Source: Phymatolithon calcareum (taxonomy: Eukaryota > Rhodophyta > Florideophyceae > Hapalidiales). From it: a DNA stretch of 64,000 bases. Each line of letters begins with the position of its first letter. The first letter of the stretch is position 1. Location: NCBI GenBank assembly GCA_977006965.1, contig OZ345355.1, positions 3,038,001 to 3,102,000 on the forward strand, in the 5' to 3' direction. Made by a program: the position numbers and the translations under genes. The notes under the pieces were generated by a model, which saw only the letters and a program-made list of their open reading frames with translations, made no database searches and was not told the origin of the DNA. Positions 29,593-39,594 of this stretch are shown here, one piece after another.

Positions 29593-30237
29593 ATGTTGAA
29601 CCCGCACCCAAGCCACCAACGGCTTCCTTCAAAGATGGAACTTGACAAGGCCGCAGCTCAGGTTCATTCTGCTGCGAACGCGCTGCTCAAGGAAGCCATT
29701 GCGTCATGCTTGCTTCTCAAAGTGACTAGAATGGCTTTCAATACAACCGCCGTGATTGCAGCGGCAGAATCCTGGATTCAGAAGCTGCGTATGGAGGCCA
29801 TGGCGTTAGAATTACTAACCCTAGCATGGAGAGATGCGGCGAAGCGACTGCAAGACACATACTACAACACCAGAGAGCTGCGAGACGAGTGGAAGTCCGG
29901 AATGGATGAGGAGCCGATTCGAAAGGGTCATGACGATTCTCTGGAGTATCTCAGTTTATCCATTTCTGCCGGAGAAAGTGTGCGCAATCAGATGCGGGCA
30001 ACAAAGGCAGCTATGAGGGAAGTTTCGGCTTCTGTTCTTGTTACAGAGGCAGCTGTTACCCGGGAAGTAGATGCGGCTAAAAGTAGGATTCAAGCGCTTA
30101 CTCTTCAGCTGGAGCCGAAGAATGTTGACAAGTTCGGGCCTCGTAACGAAGAGTGGGATGGTTATGTACACGGAAAGAAGCCTGACCGTATTTTGCTACC
30201 GCGCGCAAGCTCTGCGATGGACGACGAGGAACTATAG
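29593..30237 (+). CDS. Small helical protein, family H1 member 1
   Basis: 214 residues from ATG 29593 (a second Met at 29635 starts the conserved part). Alanine-, lysine- and glutamate-rich and almost certainly helical, with long heptad-like stretches (MELDKAAAQVHSAANALLKE, AAVTREVDAAKSRIQALTLQ). It ends in a conserved tail with HGKKPDRILLPRASSA and an acidic end. It pairs with the protein at 42475-43185: the second halves share VRxQ, EVSASV, TEAA, VDAAK and HG-KP-RIL. No signal peptide or membrane segment. The family is not one I recognise. Two copies keeping the same frame and length argue that the gene is real. Confidence 0.7.
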   Translation: MLNPHPSHQRLPSKMELDKAAAQVHSAANALLKEAIASCLLLKVTRMAFNTTAVIAAAESWIQKLRMEAMALELLTLAWRDAAKRLQDTYYNTRELRDEWKSGMDEEPIRKGHDDSLEYLSLSISAGESVRNQMRATKAAMREVSASVLVTEAAVTREVDAAKSRIQALTLQLEPKNVDKFGPRNEEWDGYVHGKKPDRILLPRASSAMDDEEL

Positions 30238-31220
30238 ATGGAAGAAACACGCAGACCACATTTTAAGGTCGGATCGCTATCGTGTTAGAGTAGCGAGGTG
30301 TCTGGTTTTCAGCACAAACTGCGATCTTCAATTATAAAAGATTTTTGTGTGCTTCTTGTGTCCATTTCTTGTGGTAGCAGAACAATTCTGGAACTGTACG
30401 GTGACGAATACGGAAAGCGAGCACGGTGCTCAATATGCTTTCATTGTTTACCACGTACGGCAAGTTTTTTATGTTCAATTGAAGTTTATTTAAAAGCCTC
30501 ACAGTCATTCGAATATGAGGGCAAGGCAGGGGTGTCAAGTGCTATGCTTTGCCAGTTTCATCAAGGACAAAGTCTTAAAGCTTATCCTTGACGCTATTTG
30601 AAATTGGCTTGGTACATACCCCCGAGTAGGGCGAGCCGATCATTCCGTTTGGACTGTGAATCATGTAAAGCTTACATAATCTGCGTCTTTCGCTAATAGG
30701 GTACCCTTCGATACGCTTGCAGGTGATGCCTTCTTCCATTGTCTAGTTTTGTTGGGGAATCGGAGGCATAGCATGTACTTCTGATAACGGGAAGTCTCCA
30801 AGGATCTAGAGCATAGGAATTATACGTAATGCCTCAAAAAGTGTTCAGAGTTATGATCATCTCCGCCTGGCACGACCGATTATAGCGTATCCATGCTATC
30901 CAGTCTCCTAGAATCCTGCTAATCTTGAAAGCTGTGCAACGAAGGAAGAAATACGACTCATCAAGTGCTCAGTCCTATCGAACATATCCTGGTGGTCAAT
31001 CGCCGACGAGGCCCAAGACAGATTCTAGATCCGAATTGACCAAGCTTTGAGGAATTTTGTCCTTTTTTGACGTTTTGTCCGGATCACAAATGATAATTTT
31101 GGTGTATTGATATGTGTTCTGAGGTCAGTAGCGTTCCGAAGGCCTACCTTTTTTATATACAATGGAAGAAACTTGGACCTTCGAAGCGCTGCTAGCCCCA
31201 TTAGGGGAAAAGGCAAATGA
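30238..31220. other. Retrocopy-like repeat end and spacer
   Basis: At 30478-30535 lies CAATTGAAGTTTATTTAAAA followed by GCCTCACAGTCATTCGAATA, one of three copies of a 3'-end repeat (also 37697 and 43597). Read on the minus strand it carries AATAAA followed by an A-rich run, like the end of a retroposed transcript. 31135-31220 matches 36822-36900 in inverse orientation (CCTAATGAGGTTAGCAGCG on the other copy). No gene is otherwise seen. Confidence 0.5.
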
Positions 31221-31780
31221 ATGAAAAAATGCTTCGCTGAATTGACAATGGACGTCGTGGGAAAAGCTCAGCGTCACATGGCATCCACTGGAGTACAGTA
31301 AAACGCGATCAATCGATTAATGAATGCCATTTCAGGAACTAAGGATGTCAGCACTGAAGTCGCACAAGATGTTGAAGCACCGCACTCTGCGATACTGTTT
31401 TCTAACAAAAAAAGTGCCGTAATCGAACTGTAAGTACACTTAAAAATTTCACAAAATTTTGATAACGGCGTCAACTCCACAGCACTCGTTTCGCCAATAA
31501 AAAACCAGCTAGAAAAGGAAAACCAGCTAATGCTAAAGAACCAATTAACATTCTTTTTAAAGAGAGTGTAATTGTTCATTTTTATTGAGGTGCCCGGTGC
31601 CCCCTTGAAGGAGTACTGTAAGTTGGCAACCTTCCAGTTAAGCATTCCGCCTTGAGCTACAGTACTGTATCTGTAATACGTGTATAATATTTCCCACAAT
31701 TTGAAAGTTGAGATGATTTCAAACTTCTGCCAACCTGATTCCTTCGATCCAAACCTGTAGGCGCGCCTCCAAATCCCATT
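31221..31780. other. Possible broken small ORF and a short repeat
   Basis: From ATG 31221 the plus strand reads MKKCFAELTMDVVGKAQRHM, meets a TAA at about 31299, then continues in the same frame as NAISGTKDVSTEVAQDVEA to a stop near 31431. This may be a small gene broken by one stop, or chance. TTGAGGTGCCCGGTGCCCCC at 31587 recurs at 35513, a short shared repeat of about 50 bases. Confidence 0.25.
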
Positions 31781-32371
31781 TCACCACTCGCCCACATTAT
31801 TCTTTGCCAACCACGCCAGCGCTCCTTGTGCGAGAAGTGCAAGTGGCATGCTGAAAAAATGCACGTCGGGCCTGTCCGTCCGTAATAATCGGATCAACCT
31901 GGTGTTTTCAGCAAGATATGCATGTTGGACGATATCGTGAGAATCAGTCGGCAATATCGCAAAATCCTCGCAAGGATCGGCTAGTGTGTTCTTTGGGCAG
32001 ACGGCAACAATGACATCTGTCTGCAAATCGTTCCATCGACTTCCACTCGAATTTCGACGCTGAGCCTCACCTCGTTTCGCCAGAGAAATGCTTCGGCGAC
32101 GTCTCTACTTTAATGCGTTTGTCCAGGCTTTTCCCGTTATGCCCTGGGCGACGTATCCTTCCGAACGCAAGGGTGCTGGCACTGTAATGTGCATGCTTTC
32201 TGACGTTCCGCTTGACCGTTGGCTAGTTTCACCGCCGCAAGCGGGCTGTTGCCGAGGAAGAACGTCCTGATTGGATGTTCTTGCGTTTTCGCTGAACCGG
32301 CGCCATCTGCCATTCCTTCCCATTGATGAAGAAACTTGTTGCACGGGTGAATGTCGACGTGCGGAAACCAT
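31781..32371 (-). pseudogene. Unknown coding-like frame with one in-frame stop
   Basis: On the minus strand a frame is open from about 32371 to TAG near 32105 and continues in the same frame to 31781. The second half reads convincingly as protein: DLQTDVIVAVCPKNTLADPC, then LAENTRLIRLLRTDRPDVHF. No domain recognised. There is no good ATG at the start, so it may be an exon or a decayed gene. Confidence 0.3.
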
Positions 32372-33156
32372 TTCTTCGGGTTGCTAATCATTCCGCCATG
32401 TGCGGACAAATTCTGAGGGAGAGATCACCTCTTGCTTTGAAGGCACAACGCGCGCGAACTGTCACGCCCGTCCGGGCAGAAATATCCCCTTGCTCATCTG
32501 CAGTCGTGCCGACCGATTGCTATTCGCCAGAAGACATCGTGTGCTGCGGAACGTGTCGGGATGCTAAGCTGCTTTGTCCACACAATCTGTGTTTGGCTTC
32601 TGCTCCACATCGGGTGCATTTATTGGCACGCAATGCTGCGCTGATTCTGGGGCCATTGTTGTCATGTTGTAAGGACGGGCATTTATTGACGGTAAGCTGT
32701 TGCCAGCAGTATGGAACGTACAGTGGACGAATGCGTCAAAAATAAGTTTCCGTTTTCTTCTCCGAGATGAAGCGACTCCATGGGGGACAAATCTGACAAC
32801 ATCTCCAACACCCCTGATCGTCTGTCCACAAAAGTATTTGCCGAGGTTGCACGCGGTATTTTCTACGCGCTTGGAGTATTCAGAAGATCAGCATGTGCTA
32901 CACTGCGAAGGTGGAAGGGCTTTGACTGTCGGTGATCCAAGGGTTGCAATTCATTTGTGAATTTTAATGTCACTCGATGATTCGTTTTCACGGACAGTAG
33001 CATTGTTACCAATTGTTTTTCGTCGAGAGAAGCAATTCATGGTCTAACGTATCGCGGCTCAACATTGCGTGCAAACTCGGTCTATGTCGCTGAACTCGTC
33101 TATATTTATACACATGGGTCACCCAGTTTCTAACAACCCATGCCGGCAACTTCGAA
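32372..33156. other. Upstream region of membrane gene copy B; no gene seen
   Basis: The nearest feature to the gene is a TA-rich box, CTATATTTATAC at about 33100, some 50 bases before the ATG. Overlapping short frames on both strands have no motif. Confidence 0.3.
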
Positions 33157-34779
33157 ATGGCCTTCTTGACGCCCCTTTCCGTCTTCGCGTTTAATGGCAT
33201 GATATTCATTGCGATTAACGTGCTCTGGGTGTTCTTCGCCGAAGTCTTCGTGCGCATGGGCTTCGAAATGTATTTAACTCGTCAACTTCTGCTGGGCAGA
33301 GTATTGAGAATACAGGAGATGCCGTTGGGCCCGTTTTCATTTCATGCCTTCACGGACGGCACGAGGCGGATGGGGATCCAGATCTTGTTGCTCTTCATGC
33401 TATTCTTCGCTGCATCGCTTACCCTTGAGTTTGGCTTCGATGCGGGAACATACTTCACGTATACCGTCAAGTCCACCAGCGTACTCGCTCTCAATCAGGC
33501 TGGTGAAACATTCAACGCGTTGCGGGACCGCGGATTTCTTCTGGAGAACACAGGATATTATATCGCGAATATGAACAGCTGTCTCGATCCAATGGACGGT
33601 CATTTAGAACAGTACGAGTCAAACTCGTCGTCGTTGCCGCTCACTAGGAGATACAGCGGTAACTTCAAGATTTACTTTCCCGTCACGAGTCAAGGCACTG
33701 GTCAGCCGTACTGCAGTAATCGTGGTGCGAAAGTCAATGGCGCCGTTGTGATGTTCATGGGCATCAGCGCGGACAGGGACCGCGGGCTGAACGTGAAGCG
33801 CGAGGAGAACATCAATCCCCATTTCGTCAACCTGGAAAGGGACATTTTACAAACTCTTGCCGTGCGTCGCTCCGTGCCCGCATCTACTTCGACCTTTGTC
33901 GATGCTTCGCTCACGGTGCGAATCATCACCGTCGCTCCAGGGATCGTGTGTAAAATGGGTCAAACGCAGCGCCAATTGTGCTTCATTGAACTACAACAGC
34001 CTTACAAGTTCAGAAAAGATGTTTTCACGCACGCACTTGTGCAGCGAAATTCGACGGACCGGAACAAATGGTTTGCGCACGCGCTTGTTCGGCAACCCGA
34101 TTCCGTACAGCAATTCGTTGACTACGGATGGTACAAAACGTACGGATCACGCATTCCATACCGTGTGGAACGTATGCCGATGGCGCTCTTCTACCTTGAT
34201 GACGAAGGGTTGTCGTTAGGACCTTCGTTTTCCGTGTTGCATTCTGTGGGACACTTGCTCGGTGCCGGTCCGGGGTACAGATTCAGCGTTCGACGGAAAT
34301 TTGGACTGGCAGGTGAGGGCAACAAAGTTCGGAATGGCGAAACAACTGGGGCCACAATAAGCGTTCCAGGATGCGCTGCGATGGGGGCACATGGTTTGCT
34401 GTTACTCATTGTAATTGCCAGCTTCTTGTTCGAGTTGGCCGCCCAGTTTGTCATTAGGCGGCAGCGCAAACATGACAGTACCGCCGCTGCTGAGGTGGAG
34501 GACTTGCCTTATCGAGCAGTGAAGGACTTGCCTTATCGGGCAGTGAAGGTGTCACGGCGATGGCTGGAGCATCTGGTTGTAAAGTCGGAAAAGTCGTTTC
34601 ATGTTGCCGGGGACGACGAAGTTCGACTTTTCGTTGCAATCGTGGGGGCTAATATCGCCAGAGTTGAGCTTCTCGTCGAGGCGGATGCGCGAGAACTGAT
34701 GCGTGTTCGGGGGCAAAATGCGTACACCAGCTTATTGAATTTGTTTGGCGGTACTTTGAACAATCGTCAAGGCTTGTAA
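33157..34779 (+). CDS. Multi-pass membrane protein family, copy B (intact)
   Basis: 540 residues from ATG 33157; the frame is closed upstream by TGA at 33091 with no other in-frame ATG. Hydrophobic segments at about 10-31 (FNGMIFIAINVLWVFFAEV), 73-92 (GIQILLLFMLFFAASLTLEF) and 410-433 (AHGLLLLIVIASFLFELAAQ). The ~315-residue middle has possible N-glycosylation sites at N156 and N298 and several Cys. It would face the lumen or outside if the topology is as it looks, with a ~107-residue charged C-terminal tail inside. The tail carries DLPYRAVK twice in tandem (about 449-464). No known family recognised. It is the only complete one of four copies here. An F-box gene remnant follows, as for copies A and C. 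Confidence 0.85.
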   Translation: MAFLTPLSVFAFNGMIFIAINVLWVFFAEVFVRMGFEMYLTRQLLLGRVLRIQEMPLGPFSFHAFTDGTRRMGIQILLLFMLFFAASLTLEFGFDAGTYFTYTVKSTSVLALNQAGETFNALRDRGFLLENTGYYIANMNSCLDPMDGHLEQYESNSSSLPLTRRYSGNFKIYFPVTSQGTGQPYCSNRGAKVNGAVVMFMGISADRDRGLNVKREENINPHFVNLERDILQTLAVRRSVPASTSTFVDASLTVRIITVAPGIVCKMGQTQRQLCFIELQQPYKFRKDVFTHALVQRNSTDRNKWFAHALVRQPDSVQQFVDYGWYKTYGSRIPYRVERMPMALFYLDDEGLSLGPSFSVLHSVGHLLGAGPGYRFSVRRKFGLAGEGNKVRNGETTGATISVPGCAAMGAHGLLLLIVIASFLFELAAQFVIRRQRKHDSTAAAEVEDLPYRAVKDLPYRAVKVSRRWLEHLVVKSEKSFHVAGDDEVRLFVAIVGANIARVELLVEADARELMRVRGQNAYTSLLNLFGGTLNNRQGL

Positions 34780-35195
34780 ATGATCGTCGAAAGTTACTGC
34801 TTCTTTGTCGCCATCACTGAAGTTGTGGGGGAAGGCGTACATCAATACTTAATGCTGTAATATGCACGAGTCTGAAGAACCACCCGTCTTTCTTTTGTTT
34901 GCCGCGATTGGTGCGCCTTCCCTCGCGCTTACTGACAAATTGGTGAACACAATGTTGTGCATGTGTATACGCGTGGAACGCGGGCCATCCGGAAAAATAT
35001 ACAATCGGCTCAAGGGTGTTCCCCCTCGACAACAACTTCGTGGAGCGCAGTGCAAAATGCATCCGGAATGAAAAACAATTGCTCATCGTGTCGAAACAAG
35101 CCCCGTAAAGGTTACTGCTATGGGAGTCCGACATTCCTGGACGATCTTGCAGAGGATGTTCTCGATATTATGTTACGCCATGTCAGCGCCTAACT
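34780..35195 (+). pseudogene. F-box gene 5' remnant of cassette B
   Basis: The leader from 34815 matches cassette A and, more weakly, the sequence before the intact F-box gene. At 35069 the reading is MKNNCSSCRNKPRKG followed by PTFLDDLAEDVLDIMLRHV, clearly the start of the F-box protein (MGNLCTSC, PTFLDDLPDEVLDNVIRHI). The Gly-2 codon has become Lys, which would remove the lipidation signal, and the frame ends at TAA after about 40 codons. Homology to the intact gene stops near 35220. Confidence 0.75.
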
Positions 35196-35609
35196 GCGCT
35201 GTATCAAGTGGCAGAATCATGTTGCCGAATGTCCATGTCTCGAGTAGAATGTGTTTCAGACTATTCTTAAAACCTTAGCCAATTCGCTTTGCAGTGCTGC
35301 AGTAACGTGTCGCCGCCAGAACGTGTGAAAAGTCAGAAGTAAGGCGCGGTGCTAAACAAAAGGAAGAGTAAGATCATGTTAGAAACCGATACAGAATCTC
35401 CTTCATTGTGGCAAAAGATGCACTGTTGTCGGAGACGGGAGCAAGGCAAGAAGAATGATGTTAGCGGAGTTCCGAGTGATCTCCAATTAGCTGTTTAATT
35501 ATTCATTTTTATTGAGGTGCCCGGTGCCCCCTTGAAGGAGTAAGTTGGCAACCTTCCATTTCCAATTAGCTGTAGGCTTGTCAATGTTGTGCTGGGCACC
35601 CTTGCAGAG
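35196..35609. other. No gene seen
   Basis: Spacer with the short TTGAGGTGCCCGGTGCCCCC repeat at 35513 shared with 31587. Confidence 0.3.
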
Positions 35610-36165
35610 AAAACGCGACTCGGACAATTCTGTGGACATCATCACAGATATCATTCGCGTATACATATGATACGTCTCTCACCAATTATTTGGTGCGAGA
35701 TCTCGAGGTACTGTACCCTCATTAATGAGGGTAGCATTTGCGACAGATCTAATCATACATGCTGCTGACACTGCTGGATCCGTGAGTGCCGAGACCTAAT
35801 TCTCTTTCCACGTGTAACTTAGGGTTACACCTCCGGAGAATCCTCTGTAATCTAACCTTGCTGCTGCTGTTCTCCCCCGGGGAGACAGACAGAGAATTTC
35901 CTACAGATCCTCATTTTCTGACAGCATTTCACTACTGTACGGGTTTGACGATCGGTGAGGCGGAAACTGTAATTAATTTGCACAGCTTGATGATCTGGTT
36001 GGACGAACAGTTGCATTGTTACCATCTGTTTGTTGCACGTAAAATTAGTAATAATCTCGTCCCGAAATTGCACGTAATTAGTACCTCGTCCAGAAATATA
36101 TTCCGTTCTACGTCGAGGTATGGTAGAGGTGCGTATCGTTGCTATTTAAAGCCGGAGCATTGTGC
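35610..36165. repeat. Repeat R2, copy 2 (upstream of membrane gene C)
   Basis: Matches 25160-25215 and 25997-26175 but lacks the hAT element and hairpin found there. A plus-strand frame through it (35786-36301) differs in frame from the other copy, so I do not call a gene. Confidence 0.6.
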
Positions 36166-37343
36166 TCGTATGCAATTTGGGTTCCAATTTCTCGAATCAC
36201 GGCAACCCACTAATATACAGAATCACTGTCCGGAAGCATTTCTTGCTGCTCAGCGTCCGGCTGCATGGGGCGATCAACTCGTTCGCGCTTTGAGCCTTTG
36301 ACATAGCTGTTCTGACCGACTCCTGGTCCCAATAATTTTTTAACCTTGAATGCTGTTCAGCGGAGTAAATAATGTCCGCGTGGAAAAGAATCAGGATCTC
36401 TTTGTCGCAGACCGGTGCAACCTGGAAGCAGAGGACGTCGGGGCTAGGCGTGAGTGTTCTGAGAACCACCAAAACGCACACTAGAAGAGGCGAGGTATCC
36501 CTGGCGCAGACGCGGTGACTAGTGGTAGAGACGGGGGTGTACCCGCAGGATCTTTTGAGCGCAATAGTTTTTGGTGGTAAGAGCTGTCCAGACTGTTCTT
36601 TCGGTGGTATTGGCAGTAAGGTGGGTGCTGCCACAGTTCTTATGAGCTCGTCGAGTATGTGCGCTGCACACTGGAATAAAACCGTAAAATCTGCCAACAG
36701 CTACCAGCTGTCACTGTGTGGGGTGTGGAGCAGGGACTTCTTTCTCAGTTTCTGAAAAAGGGGCAGAAGACGATCATTGCCTGATCTAAAAGCATCGAAA
36801 GCAGAGAACCGTTAAAGGGCGCCGCTTCATTCATTTTGCCTTTTCCCCTAATGAGGTTAGCAGCGATTCGAGGGACTAAGTTTCTTCCATTCTATCCTAT
36901 CATTGGAGTTTGGTGGAGAAAGGTATCGCTTCCAGAGTGCCTCCTGTGCCTCCTGCTCGCCCCTTTCGGGACGGGTCCCTTCGCAGCAACCGAAGGGATC
37001 CTGTGCCGCGCGTGGATGCGTGCATTACAGGACAGGAAAAACTAGGGTACTCAAACTACTGAAATGATAAGAAAATCTGATGACTTAAAAGTGCTTTCTA
37101 GTCGGTAATGCAAACTCGTTAATAAATAGCAATCTCTATTGCAATCTCTTTAATTTCTGAAATAAAAATTGCAATTAGTAAACTGGCTCCAATTATTATC
37201 GAAGTGCAATTTAATTCGTTTGAGGCTTGCGCCACGGCATATATTATATAAATAGGCGTTGTAAACACTTTCGTAGACTAATGAATTTGTGAAGCGATCG
37301 CTTCTCTAACAACCCTCGCCGACAACATCGAAATTGTCTTCGT
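36166..37343. other. Spacer with repeat fragments and candidate promoter
   Basis: 36822-36900 is an inverted copy of 31135-31220; a third piece lies near 50033-50080 (CTAAGCTTCTTCCATTCTA). TATATAAATAGGCGTTGT at 37245-37262 is a candidate core promoter shared with copy D. No gene seen; a 166-codon minus-strand frame at 36197-36697 has no recognisable domain. Confidence 0.35.
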
Positions 37344-39060
37344 ATGCCCATTCCAGCCTTAGACTTTGATGGAACCTTCTTTGTCGCGATCAACTTGGTC
37401 TGGGTGTTTCGCGCCGAGATCTTTACGCGCACTTGGCTTGAACAATATCTCGCGCGCCAACTCCTGCTAGGAAACATGTTGAGAATACATAAGACGCCGT
37501 TGGATCCGTGGTCACTTCATGCCTTCACCGAAGGAACTGTGCAGACGAGACTTCAAGTTGCGTTACTTTTCCTGTTATAATTGCTGCATCGCTTACCTAG
37601 AGCTCGGTTTCGACGCGGGTACCGTTACGTCCACCAGCGTACTGGCTCTCAATCAGGCTGACAACGTTCAATGCGTTGATGGGCCGTGGATTTTTTTATA
37701 ATTCAAGTTTATTAAAAAGCCCCACAGACTTCCGAAGATATGGGCAAGGCTTCCTCTAATGCTACCTACCTTTGCGCAGCTCACAAAACGCCCACCAGAA
37801 TGGCGGACAGGAAAACTCAGGATTCGAAGTAATCCTATCTCCGTCCTCTACGGGGTTGTTGGTGCTTGGACTCGACCGCTTTTTGCCTTGCCCTCTTCGT
37901 TCTCCATGCGTTCTATGAATGCCTTGCTAAATAGTACGAGCTCATCTAGCGCCCTTTCTGCTTCCAGTCATTTTTCTCCTTCGAGGTTGTACCCTGCTAG
38001 CGTGTGGGCCGTGGATTTCTGTTGGAAAACACGGGATATTATCGCGAATATGAACACCTGCCTGGACCCCATGCACAGTCATTTAGAGCGGCACGAGTCA
38101 AACTCGTCGTCGTTGCCGCTCACGAGGAGATATAGCCGTGACTTTAAGATTTACTTTCCCGTCATGAGGATATCAATCCCCATTTCTTTCTTTCTTTATC
38201 GCGGAAAGCTTGTCCACTCAGATGGTGAGCTACTGAGGCTGTTCGAAAACAGTTTCTCATTGTTCAGAAATTTGAGTACGTCTATGGGTCTCTCACGGCA
38301 TAATTCCTCTACAGTCAATCCCCATTTTGCCAATCTGGAAAGGACATTTTACATTCTGTTGTTGCACGTCTCTCCGTTCCCGCATCCTTCGTTGACGCTG
38401 CGCTCACCGTGCGTAACATCACTGCCGCTTACGGGATTGTGTATGTAAAATGGGTCCCCAATTGCGTTTCATTGAGTTGCGACAGCCGTACGCGTTCTAC
38501 AAAGACGTCTTCACGCACGCGCTTGTGCAGCAAATTCCGCACAGCAATTCGTTGATCACGGGTGGTGGGACATTTGCTCGATGCCGGCCCGGGGTAGATT
38601 TAGCGTTCGACGGAAATTTGGATTGGCGGGTGTGGACAACAAAGTTCGGAAGGGAATAGTAACCGGGGCCACTAAGCGTTGTAGGGTGCGTTGCGCGGGA
38701 CACACGGTTTGCTGCTCTTCATCGTAATTGCCGCGCTGTTTGAGTGCTCCTTCAGAAGCACATTTGGCGGCGAAGCAGAGATGACCCTACCGCCGCTGAG
38801 GTGAAGGACTTGTCTTATCGGACGGTGAAATGTCACGGCGATGGCTTGAGAGTCTGTTTGGAACGTACAGCAAGTCATTTCATGTGGGCGGAGAAGACGA
38901 AGTTTGGCTTTTTGTGACCGTCGTAAGGGGATATCGCCAATGGTGAGCGTCTTGGGGAGATATACGCGAAAGATTTGATGTGTGCTCGGGGGCAAGATAC
39001 GGACATCAGCGTGACGGGTTTGTTGGGCGACTGGGAAGCTTGGCAACGTGGGTCATAAGA
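37344..39060 (+). pseudogene. Membrane protein family, copy C (ruined)
   Basis: The start reads GTFFVAINLVWVFRAEIFTR, equivalent to the first hydrophobic segment, but in a frame shifted from the original start, whose ATG is ATT here. Further frameshifts follow near 37580. A retrocopy interrupts it at 37694-38005. Homology resumes at 38019 with NTCLDPMHSHLERHESNSSS and LPLTRRYS, then breaks repeatedly. Pieces of the tail (LPYR-equivalent, HVGGEDEV) are visible near 38800-38950. It precedes the intact F-box gene. Confidence 0.8.
37694..38005 (-). mobile_element. 5'-truncated retrocopy with 13 bp TSD
   Basis: The insert is flanked by GGGCCGTGGATTT at 37681-37693 and again at 38006-38018. On the minus strand it ends CTTTTTAATAAACTTGAATT then A-rich ATAAAAAAA, a polyadenylation signal followed by a poly(A)-like tail. 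Upstream the minus strand reads LEAERALDELVLFSKAFIER then MENEEGKAKSGRVQAPTTP and a stop, like the C-terminal end of a helical protein. These are hallmarks of target-primed reverse transcription by a LINE-type machinery. Related 3' ends occur at 30478 and 43597. Confidence 0.75.
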
Positions 39061-39594
39061 GATTTTCAATAATTGTTATCGCGAATGTCACTGCTCCGTC
39101 GAGGGTTGAAGGATGATGAAAATAAGTTCACCAGCAAGGGGCAAATGATGGCGGCAGGGTTTTTAGGCGATTCTCGAAACTGGAATTGGCATGTTGATTT
39201 TTGAGGTACTGTATTTGTACCAGAATTCCGGATGAACCTCAGCTGAGCGTTCTGCAGCCTCCCATCGCTTAAGCTCATACCTTTCGTCCCGTTGCATTGA
39301 ATTCTCATAAATGAGTGTCAAAAATTTCTCTCCCTTCCCCGTCCTCGTGCGCTGAAGTTGCAAGGGGAGGGACACAACAGCACTGAAATAATTTTCAAAA
39401 TTCACGAGTCGGGACAGGCAGCCCTTCTTTTGTTTGTCGTGATTGGTGCGCACTGTCAAATTGGCTCACAATACTGCGCATGTATACGCGCGACGCAGCA
39501 GCTGGTGGAAAAATGCCAAATTGGCTGGATAGATCTCGACCAGGGTTTTCACCCTACAACGCCGACGTGAAGTGCGCCACAAAATGCATCCGGA
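39061..39594. other. Leader of the F-box gene, repeated in cassettes A and B
   Basis: From about 39395 the sequence weakly matches the leaders at 2200-2450 and 34815-35068 (ATTCACGAGTC, TTTGT-GTGATTGGTGCGC, GTGCGCCACAAAATGCATCC). The short upstream frame starting MHESEEPP in cassettes A and B has no ATG here (AAATTCACGAG), so it is probably not a conserved protein. Confidence 0.45.
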
